A stretch of DNA of 64,000 nucleotides, taken from positions 708,314-772,313 of the forward strand of contig NZ_JALDYF010000001.1 of assembly GCF_032154225.1 (NCBI RefSeq), read 5' to 3'. The position numbers were made by a program, and so were the translations under genes. The notes below the pieces were generated by a model, which was not told the origin of the DNA, did no database searches, and worked only from the letters and a program-made list of their open reading frames with translations. Shown here piece after piece: positions 58,070 through 64,000 of the stretch (positions are counted from its first letter, which is position 1; each line of letters opens with the position of its first letter). Origin of the DNA: Psychrobacillus sp032154225 (GTDB lineage Bacteria; Bacillota; Bacilli; Bacillales_A; Planococcaceae).

Positions 58070-58585
58070 ATGGGGTGTGGAAGAATGGATGATATAACTG
58101 ATGTTAAAAGATCAGGACGCTGCGTTTGTGATGTTGTTCGAGCAATTAAAGATATTCAAGAGCAAGCGGTAAACAATGAATGTCCGCCATGTCCAACGAA
58201 CTGCTTTTTAGAGCCACTTGGCGGTTTAGTTAGCCCTGCTCGTGTTCAAGCAGATACTCGTGTTTTCATGCTACTAACAGAGGATGGTACACCGTTTAAA
58301 GCGTTTTTCCGCGATAGAGATAGATGCGATCATGATTGTATTTCTGTCTTTTTCAGAGTAGAAGATATTTTCGACGGATGCTGTGCAACTTTACGAGTAT
58401 TAGAACCACTTGATCGCGAAAGACATGAAGTAGATCTATTGAATGATGATGGTACAAAAATTGATCTTAGAAAACTTTGTAAAGTGCGTCATTTTGCTTT
58501 AACTGGTAGCTGTATTACTGTCGATTTGAATTGTTTCTGTGCAATTGAATGTGTGGCAGATGTATTTTTAGATGTATGTGATTGA
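58070..58585 (+). CDS. cotZ: Spore coat protein CotZ/CotY family
   Basis: A 171-residue, Cys-rich protein with 16 cysteines, including RCVC, ECPPC, DRC, GCC and CFC. The CotY/CotZ pattern is clear: VRAIKDIQEQA near the start, RVFMLLTEDGTPFKAFFRD and the C-terminal CITVDLNCFCAIECV. These proteins form a disulfide-linked crust, the outermost coat layer. Only one copy is present; B. subtilis has both. AGAGGAGGTG precedes the ATG. It is divergent from the spoVA operon and near a CotO-like gene. Confidence 0.92.
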   Translation: MGCGRMDDITDVKRSGRCVCDVVRAIKDIQEQAVNNECPPCPTNCFLEPLGGLVSPARVQADTRVFMLLTEDGTPFKAFFRDRDRCDHDCISVFFRVEDIFDGCCATLRVLEPLDRERHEVDLLNDDGTKIDLRKLCKVRHFALTGSCITVDLNCFCAIECVADVFLDVCD

Positions 58586-58610
58586 TCGTTTCCTCCTTGC
58601 AGTGTCTACT

Positions 58611-58640
58611 CCGTTCGGGCATCCCCCGAGCGGTTTTTTA
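58611..58640 (+). terminator. cotZ terminator
   Basis: CCGTTCGGG and CCCGAGCGG arms, then TTTTTT. Confidence 0.85.
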
Positions 58641-58659
58641 TATGGAAGTTTTCTTATAC

Positions 58660-59050
58660 CGTAAACCATCTTAGTGACGCGGTTTCTAGCTAGTTTCTGG
58701 GCCAAGTAGATAAATACTTTTGGCAATAGGAGAAGCAAGTCTCTTTTTATATTCTTTGAAGGCTGCCAAAGATACAATTTGGGCAGCCCTTTGTAGTTTT
58801 TGACAAGCGACACTTCTATATTTGATTATAAATTGGAGAAGTAGATGACATATTTACTTTATACGAAAATTGTTGGTCTGTTTCTAATTAGAAGTGTTGA
58901 TGAACTTTTTTCTTTTCCTTCCTCTTATATGAAAGGGTTTAAGTAGAAAGAACATGAATATATTCCCATAAGCCGGAAGGATGCAGTGAAAAGTGGCGAC
59001 TCATCGACCGCCCCACCGAAAGCGTCCGCTTGTAACGAAATCCCCTCTTC
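58660..59050 (+). repeat. Family B repeat, copy B4
   Basis: Shorter copy with TACTTTTGGCAATAGGAGAA, GGCTGCCAAAGATACAATTT closed by GGGCAGCC, GACACTTCTATATTTGA, GGAGAAGTAGATGACATATT, TCTAATTAGAAGTGTTGATG, GGATGCAGTGAAAAGTGGCG and a truncated core GACCGCCCCACCGAAAGCGT. The middle of the shared A/B core (GTGAG to CTCAC) is missing. Confidence 0.82.
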
Positions 59051-59067
59051 CCATCCTTATACTTTCA

Positions 59068-59098
59068 ATAAAAAAAGCTATCCCAAATTAGGATAGCT
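59068..59098 (-). terminator. cotO terminator
   Basis: AGCTATCC and GGATAGCT arms with a seven-T tail on the minus strand. Confidence 0.88.
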
Positions 59099-59439
59099 CA
59101 TTTCAATATATTGCCTCGCCAAAATATTTTTTCGACTTGATCTATTCGATAAGTCATCGCTTCCCCCGACCCAACAACAAAAGTAACAAACTCATCATCT
59201 ACACTCTTCACTTCTCCTTGAATCAGCTCGCCATCTTCTAAATGGAACACCAATGGGCGATACACTTTTCGTTGGAAAGGATTCGAGAGAAAATGCAACT
59301 GTTCTAAAATTGCCTCTGTTTGCTCAGACATACTCTTTGGCTTTTCGTAAATAGAAGTACTCTCTTCTTGTATATCCGCTGGTCGATGGGCTACAGGAGG
59401 AGCTTTCACAAAAAGCAAAGGATCATTTAAATAGCTCAT
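59098..59439 (-). CDS. cotO: CotO-like spore coat protein
   Basis: A 113-residue protein shorter than B. subtilis CotO (over 200). A Pro-rich N-terminus (LLFVKAPPVAHRPADIQ) leads to the family's C-terminal barrel: EAILEQLHFLSNPFQRKVYR, LEDGELIQGEVKSVDDEFVT and YRIDQVEKIFW. CotO is a mother-cell morphogenetic factor for outer coat assembly. Identity rests on this pattern and on the cotZ neighbour, as in B. subtilis. The ATG at 59439 lies 7 nt after AAAGGA; a GTG two codons upstream is possible. Confidence 0.72.
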   Translation of the reverse strand: MSYLNDPLLFVKAPPVAHRPADIQEESTSIYEKPKSMSEQTEAILEQLHFLSNPFQRKVYRPLVFHLEDGELIQGEVKSVDDEFVTFVVGSGEAMTYRIDQVEKIFWRGNILK

Positions 59440-59500
59440 AGGCACATCCTTTTTCCTTTACTTTATGCTCAATTGTTCCAAAATGTGAAAACGTACTAAC

Positions 59501-60865
59501 TCACAACGAAGAAATAAACAACGTCGCAAGACCAAGGTAAATTAAAATACTAATAACATCATTAATCGTCGTTATAAAAGGTCCAGACGCAACAGCAGGA
59601 TCGATCTTCATACGATGTATTAATAGTGGGATAAACGAGCCAGCAATTGTTGCCACAAAAATAGAAACAAAAATAGCTGCTCCAACTAATAAACCAATAA
59701 GTAAGTCATGCTGCCAAAAGAACACAATTCCTACTACGATCACTCCACATAATAAGCCCGTGATTAAGCCAGTTCCAGCTTCACGAAACAACAGTTTAAT
59801 TTTACTTTCCTCTTCAATATCCCCTGTTGCAATCCCTCGTATCGCAACGGCTAATGCTTGCGTTCCACTATTCCCAGCTGTACCCGCTATTAAAGGAATA
59901 AACACTGCAAGTAATGCAACCTGCTCCAATGTTTCTGTAAAAAGACTCATCAAATTAGCTGTTAGCATACCTAAAAACAACAAAATAATAAGCCAAGGCA
60001 ATCTTTTCTTAGCTGCCTGGAAAGGGCTTTTATCAAATGTATCCATATGAGAAACACCGGCAAGTTTAGAATAGTCATCGGAAGCTTCTTCATCTAAGAC
60101 GTCGATAATATCATCTACTGTAACGATTCCTAGTAAATGCTGATTATCATCCACAACGGGTACCGCTAGGAAATTATAATCTTTAATCGCTCGTGCAACT
60201 TCTTCTTGGTCTTCACTTACTAATACACTAACAACGCGATCATTCATAATGTCTTTTATCAATGTATCTTCTTCTGCAATGATTAAATCACGCAAAGAAA
60301 TAACCCCTGTTAGCTTATGTGATTCATCTACAACAAATAAATAATAAATCGTTTCTGCATTCGGTGCTTCATTGCGTAATATAGTCATGGCAGAACGGCA
60401 TGTAGATGTTTCTGGAATTGCTACATACTCGGTCGTCATAATTGAACCAGCTGTGTATTCTTCATAGTGCAACAAGTCTTTGATCTCTTGTGCTGATTCT
60501 TCGTCCATAATATTCAAATAGCTAGCTACTTGATCTTTTCCTAACTCATTCAGTACGTCGACGGCATTATCTGCATACATAAATGACAGCATACTTGCGG
60601 CATAAATTGTATCCATTTCTTGCAAATACATTTCATATTGCTCATCATCAAATTTAGTTGCTTCAAACAGTTCCGCCATTTCTTTAGGAGAGAGGTAGTG
60701 AAAGATCTTCTTTCGTATATCTGGCTCCACCTTTTCAAAAAATAATGCTTGGTCATATGGGTGAAGTTGCATAAATTCTTCTCTGAATTTATCCATAAAA
60801 TCATTGCTAAGGAAATCGATTAAATATGCTTCGTCTAATGGAAGCTGATTCATTTCTTCTTTCAC
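59501..60865 (-). CDS. mgtE: Magnesium transporter MgtE
   Basis: A 454-residue MgtE channel: cytoplasmic N domain (about 1-135), two CBS motifs (about 140-260; SIMTTEYVAIPETS, VSVLVSEDQEEVARAIKDYN, LAVPVVDDNQHLLGIVTVDD), plug helix, then five membrane helices (LLFLGMLTANLMSLF; AVFIPLIAGTAGNSGTQALA; FITTINDVISILIYLGLA). The pore Asp in TTINDVIS is intact. Mg2+ binding to N/CBS closes it. Start is GTG after AAAGGAGGG. The leader is too short for the magnesium riboswitch of B. subtilis mgtE. Confidence 0.94.
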   Translation of the reverse strand: MKEEMNQLPLDEAYLIDFLSNDFMDKFREEFMQLHPYDQALFFEKVEPDIRKKIFHYLSPKEMAELFEATKFDDEQYEMYLQEMDTIYAASMLSFMYADNAVDVLNELGKDQVASYLNIMDEESAQEIKDLLHYEEYTAGSIMTTEYVAIPETSTCRSAMTILRNEAPNAETIYYLFVVDESHKLTGVISLRDLIIAEEDTLIKDIMNDRVVSVLVSEDQEEVARAIKDYNFLAVPVVDDNQHLLGIVTVDDIIDVLDEEASDDYSKLAGVSHMDTFDKSPFQAAKKRLPWLIILLFLGMLTANLMSLFTETLEQVALLAVFIPLIAGTAGNSGTQALAVAIRGIATGDIEEESKIKLLFREAGTGLITGLLCGVIVVGIVFFWQHDLLIGLLVGAAIFVSIFVATIAGSFIPLLIHRMKIDPAVASGPFITTINDVISILIYLGLATLFISSL

Positions 60866-60898
60866 GTTAGTCCCTCCTTTCTGCGGTTGTCATTCTAT

Positions 60899-60927
60899 AT
60901 TGTATGGGCTTTAAACTGATTAAGCAA
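60899..60927 (-). promoter_or_regulatory. Sigma-A promoter of mgtE
   Basis: TTGCTT, 17-bp spacer, TACAAT on the minus strand, about 34 bp before the GTG start. Confidence 0.7.
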
Positions 60928-60970
60928 CTCGATTATAAAAAGCGGTATTATTCCCTGGGAAATAACTATC

Positions 60971-61011
60971 AAAAAAACACTGTGATCACCCTTCATAGGT
61001 AATCATCAGTG
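60971..61011 (-). terminator. Terminator of the yjbL-to-rluD unit
   Basis: CACTGATGATTACC and GGGTGATCACAGTG arms with a seven-T tail on the minus strand, right after the pseudouridine synthase stop. Confidence 0.85.
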
Positions 61012-61013
61012 AT

Positions 61014-61916
61014 TTATTCGCATAGCAGATCGTTCATATCATCGGGATATGGAGCAATAATATGTATCATCTCTTTTGTAAAAGGATGTTCAAGCTCTAA
61101 TTCTTTTGCGTGAAGTGCTTGTCTATTTATCAGAACTCTACTTCCTTCGTATAAATCATCGCCAATTAACGGATAACCAACCGCCTGCATATGTACACGA
61201 ATTTGATGCGTTCTTCCAGTATGCAACTTCAACCTCACATGTGTTAACGCTTCACCATTCATAGAAAACCGACGAATTACTTGAACGGAAGTTCTCGCAT
61301 CTTTACCTTCAGCAGAAACAAACCGTTCAATAATACTGCCATTTCTTCGCCCAATTGGAGCATTAATCGAAAACATATTTGCTTCTACATGACCGTGTAC
61401 AATTGCTTCATAGGTACGGTGAAGTTCTCCAGACTTTTGCATTTCGCTCAATAAATGATGGGCGTGGCGATGCTTTGCAATACAAATAATTCCAGAAGTA
61501 TCCTTATCTAGTCGAGTGGCAATATGAACTGTCGCTGACAGCCCTTGCTCCTCTAAATAGCCTGCGATTAAATTAGCAACTGTTCCATTCGGATGCTCTC
61601 TAGAAGGTATCGTACTCAAACCTGCTTCCTTTGAAATAATGAGCAAATGATCGTCTTCAAACAAAATCGGGAACATCCCTTTTTCCGCTATTAATCCTTC
61701 ACTTTTCTTCTCTAATGGAAAAATAATTGTCACAACATCTCCAAATTGGAGCAAATGACGTACTGTTTTTTCTTCCTCATTAACAAGAATTTTTCCACCT
61801 TCGAATTTAATACTCGTTAATGCTTTTTTCGAAATGCCAAATTGCTTTATGGCATCTCTTACTAAAATCGTTTGTTCTTTTACTGGAAAGGATAACTTAA
61901 TTTGATTGTTATTCAT
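61014..61916 (-). CDS. RluA-family pseudouridine synthase (YjbO)
   Basis: A 300-residue RluA/RluD-type enzyme. An S4-like N-terminus (about 15-70) precedes the catalytic domain with the Asp motif TRLDKDTSGI, LHRTYEAIVHG, IGRRNGSIIER, LHTGRTHQIRVHM and a C-terminal LHAKELELEHP. It isomerises uridine in rRNA or tRNA; the exact site is unassigned for YjbO. It starts 2 nt after the NAD kinase stop, third from last in the order yjbL-relQ-nadK-rluD, as in B. subtilis. Confidence 0.92.
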   Translation of the reverse strand: MNNNQIKLSFPVKEQTILVRDAIKQFGISKKALTSIKFEGGKILVNEEEKTVRHLLQFGDVVTIIFPLEKKSEGLIAEKGMFPILFEDDHLLIISKEAGLSTIPSREHPNGTVANLIAGYLEEQGLSATVHIATRLDKDTSGIICIAKHRHAHHLLSEMQKSGELHRTYEAIVHGHVEANMFSINAPIGRRNGSIIERFVSAEGKDARTSVQVIRRFSMNGEALTHVRLKLHTGRTHQIRVHMQAVGYPLIGDDLYEGSRVLINRQALHAKELELEHPFTKEMIHIIAPYPDDMNDLLCE

Positions 61917-61918
61917 GT

Positions 61919-62719
61919 TTATACATCACTGTCAATGAACGAATCATGCACACGTTTCCAAAATGGGAACGCTCTAAATCGAGCAAAACGCACCTTTTCA
62001 TCTGCTACTCGATACAAAATAGAATGGACATCCTTATGCAATAATTGCAAATGATCTACTGTCACCATAAAATCCGGTCCTTTTACTGGTTTCAATAAAC
62101 AAGAATGGTGCTTTGGTAAAACTAAAGGTGAACCAACTGTTCGGAACACACGATTATTAATCGATGCTATTTCCGCTAATTGCATTGCTTCTAAAGACGG
62201 ATGGACAATTGCCCCACCAAGTGCTTTATTGTATGCAGTACTACCGGATGGTGTGGACATACATAAGCCATCTCCTCTAAAACGTTCAAAATGGCTTCCA
62301 TTTAGTTCCACATCCATTACTAATGTAACATCTGGTGACTTAATCGTTGATTCATTTAATGCCAGATAGCTTGCACTATCTTCCCCGTGCTGATAGTTAA
62401 TCGTCACTTCCAGCAATGGATATTCAATTACTTCAAACTCTTTTTTCGCAATACTTATAACTAATTTTTCAATTTCAGATGGTTTCCAATCTGCATAGAA
62501 GCCTAAATGTCCTGTGTGAATACCGACAAAAGCAACAGAAGCAGTTAAATGTTTATACTTATGAAATGCATGTAATAGTGTTCCATCTCCACCAATCGAT
62601 AACACGATATCAGGATTAACTTCATCCAATATTAAGCCAAAATCAATTAAATACATTTTGGCGTTTTCCATCAATTCATTAGATAGATCGTCATTTCGAG
62701 ACTGTATGAAAAATTTCAT
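61919..62719 (-). CDS. nadK: NAD kinase
   Basis: A 266-residue enzyme: catalytic motif SIGGDGTLLHAFHKY, NE-type site ALNESTIKS, and substrate loop TPSGSTAYNKALGGA. It phosphorylates NAD to NADP. The length equals B. subtilis NadF (YjbN). Its ATG overlaps the RelQ stop by 4 nt (ATGA), so the alarmone synthetase and NADP supply are co-translated. Confidence 0.95.
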   Translation of the reverse strand: MKFFIQSRNDDLSNELMENAKMYLIDFGLILDEVNPDIVLSIGGDGTLLHAFHKYKHLTASVAFVGIHTGHLGFYADWKPSEIEKLVISIAKKEFEVIEYPLLEVTINYQHGEDSASYLALNESTIKSPDVTLVMDVELNGSHFERFRGDGLCMSTPSGSTAYNKALGGAIVHPSLEAMQLAEIASINNRVFRTVGSPLVLPKHHSCLLKPVKGPDFMVTVDHLQLLHKDVHSILYRVADEKVRFARFRAFPFWKRVHDSFIDSDV

Positions 62720-63396
62720 CGTTCACGTGACCTCTCTTCCTTATGACTTTCATGTATTTTAGGTGTAGATAGTTCTTTGTTTTCGCTAAAGTATTTTTGT
62801 GCTTCTTGAATTTCTCCACGTATTAAAGACATTTCTTCATCTAAACGAAATGCAGCTTCGGCGGCGTATTGCAATCTTTTCTTAATTTCTTCCGGAAAAA
62901 TCCCTTTATATTTATAATTTAAGGAATGCTCAATAGATGCCCAAAAATTCATCGCCAATGTCCGAATTTGGATTTCAGCAAGTATGAACACTTCCCCATG
63001 AATAGTTTGTACTGGATATTCAATAATCATGTGATACGATCTATATCCACTTTGTTTTTTATGAGAAATATAATCTCTTTCTTCCACAATTCGAATATCT
63101 TTTCTTGCACGTAATATCCCCACAACCGTTTCAATATCATCTACAAATTGACACATCATTCTTAGTCCAGCAATATCAGGTATTTCTTTTGCAAGTGTTG
63201 AAGAAGGTTCAAAGATGATTCCTTTTTCAAGCGACTTATCATAAATACTTGCTAACGGCTTAACTCTGCCTGTGACGAACTCGATCGGTGAGTTTGTATT
63301 TTCTATTTCAAATTGAGAACGCATTCCCTTGAGCTTTATTTTCAGCTCCGAAACTGCTTGCTTGTATGGCTCTAAAAACCTTTCCCATTGCCCCAT
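62716..63396 (-). CDS. relQ: Small alarmone synthetase RelQ/SasB (YjbM)
   Basis: A 226-residue single-domain (p)ppGpp synthetase. Motifs: RVKPLASIYDKSLEKG, DIAGLRMMCQFVDDIETVV, ISHKKQSGYRSYHMIIEYP with the active-site Tyr, and AEIQIRTLAMNFWASIEHSL. No hydrolase or regulatory domain. Known orthologs form tetramers and are stimulated by pppGpp. GGAGG precedes the ATG. It is slightly longer than B. subtilis YjbM (about 211), from the charged tail KEERSRER. Confidence 0.93.
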   Translation of the reverse strand: MGQWERFLEPYKQAVSELKIKLKGMRSQFEIENTNSPIEFVTGRVKPLASIYDKSLEKGIIFEPSSTLAKEIPDIAGLRMMCQFVDDIETVVGILRARKDIRIVEERDYISHKKQSGYRSYHMIIEYPVQTIHGEVFILAEIQIRTLAMNFWASIEHSLNYKYKGIFPEEIKKRLQYAAEAAFRLDEEMSLIRGEIQEAQKYFSENKELSTPKIHESHKEERSRER

Positions 63397-63421
63397 AAGC
63401 TAGACCTCCACTTCACTTGAA

Positions 63422-63835
63422 CTATTGCGCTGATGTTAAAATTTCCCTAAATGCATTTTCAACTGCTTTGGAAAAATCTGCACCGTAATTATCATTTCCT
63501 TCAATATTGAATATAAGCATTTCTAATTCTTCTTTAAATTTATCTAAAATGAACTCCGTTTCACCAAATTGTAATTTCGGGTCTTCTGAAAGCTGAAGTG
63601 AATTTACAAGCATTGGCCAAACATCTTGTCCAAATTTCACATAATGATAACCTGATTCATCTTCTAATAAATAAACAAATGCAAGGGAATCTGAATCCGT
63701 AATCATTCGGCCTCCTGCAGTTATATTTTCATTCATTGGTTTTTCTTCTAAAGTAAATCGGATGTCATTTTCTAATTGCACACCGCTATGTACTGTAAAT
63801 GTAATAGGCAAAATCAATCTTTCCTTTCTAACCAT
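63422..63835 (-). CDS. yjbL: YjbL, UPF0738 family
   Basis: A 137-residue protein (FVYLLEDESGYHYVKFGQDV, WPMLVNSLQLSEDPKLQFG, IFNIEGNDNYGADFSKAVEN) agreeing with the UPF0738/YjbL family in content and position directly upstream of relQ. Function unknown. The start is uncertain: ATG 63835 follows GGGAG too closely, and TTG codons at residues 7 or 9, after AAAGGA, are alternatives. The 25-nt gap to relQ implies one transcript. Confidence 0.8.
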   Translation of the reverse strand: MVRKERLILPITFTVHSGVQLENDIRFTLEEKPMNENITAGGRMITDSDSLAFVYLLEDESGYHYVKFGQDVWPMLVNSLQLSEDPKLQFGETEFILDKFKEELEMLIFNIEGNDNYGADFSKAVENAFREILTSAQ

Positions 63836-63967
63836 TCTCCCACTATTTTAACATATTGAATGTCTTTGCAAACGGTCTATAATAGAAATAATATCACGCC
63901 TGTTGATTATCCATTTTATTCAATTTTATATTTTCGTTCGTTTTCTACATATAATGCGTCTTAATGG

Positions 63968-64000
63968 TAGTTTCCGCTACAGGGGTGGACGCTTTCCGCG
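63968..64000 (-). repeat. Family A repeat, copy A6 (reverse, cut by window end)
   Basis: GTAGTTTCCGCTACAGGGG and TGGACGCTTTCCGCG match the outer end of copies A1 and A5; the rest lies beyond the window. Confidence 0.75.

Noticed and set aside
60866..60970. Possible magnesium (M-box) leader before mgtE
   Set aside because: Only about 35 bp separate the promoter from the start codon, too short for the riboswitch.

Overview
The window is AT-rich and reads as the chromosome of an endospore-forming member of the Bacillaceae/Planococcaceae. The evidence is spore genes (spoVAC/AD/AE, spoVIF, cotB-, cotZ- and cotO-like genes, a YjcZ-type micro-protein, a Spo0E-like phosphatase), strong AGGAGG ribosome sites and sigma-A, sigma-G and sigma-K style promoters. 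From memory, the recognisable genes keep the relative order of two Bacillus subtilis regions, read right to left: yjbL-yjbM-nadK-yjbO-cotO-cotZ-spoVIF-yjcF-yjcG-yjcH, then ykoY-ktrD-mhqR-ykvS-ykwC-cheV-ykyB-fadH-ykuL-ccpC. A Psychrobacillus-like genus is my guess. No rRNA, tRNA, CRISPR array, phage or intact transposon was seen.

Layout. 1-9800: an eight-gene minus-strand operon (large membrane protein, ABC ATPase, ABC permease, coiled-coil/Gly-Gln-repeat protein, MoxR ATPase, DUF58 protein, two VWA proteins), with the last gene cut by the window edge. 9870-18222: ccpC, cbpB/darB, fadH, a GGDEF-EAL protein, ykyB, cheV, ykwC. 18364-21866: a second MoxR-DUF58 cluster headed by an unlisted Spo0E-like gene. 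21959-28065: small conserved genes, a CPBP protease, a lipoprotein, a MarR regulator, a histidine kinase and a B12/radical SAM protein. 28744-35424: KtrD-type potassium transporter, YkoY manganese exporter with its riboswitch, a reductase, and an RND exporter. 36099-49535: RF3, an M42 peptidase, a second kinase, a second GGDEF-EAL protein, aldehyde dehydrogenase, AlkA-like glycosylase, nuclease lipoprotein, PgpA and the yjcH-yjcG-yjcF group. 49903-59439: an ArsB-like transporter and a spore block. 59501-63835: mgtE, a pseudouridine synthase, NAD kinase, RelQ and YjbL.

Several genes fit together. The spoVA block (YhcN-type lipoprotein, AC, AD, AE) is headed by a sigma-G-like promoter and lies back to back with a cotZ-like coat gene that has a sigma-K-like -10. 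Three CotB-related genes follow. Signalling is dense: a c-di-AMP receptor, a (p)ppGpp synthetase, two c-di-GMP enzymes, two sporulation-type histidine kinases and a Spo0E-like phosphatase.

The main structure the genes do not explain is a set of dispersed, modular, non-coding repeats. Family A (about 150-335 bp) and family B (about 400-620 bp) share one GC-rich core. They carry exchangeable sub-modules and sit mostly where minus-strand genes end, often between convergent genes. They fill almost every gap over 300 bp. One copy begins on the stop codon of ykyB, and two separate ccpC from cbpB.
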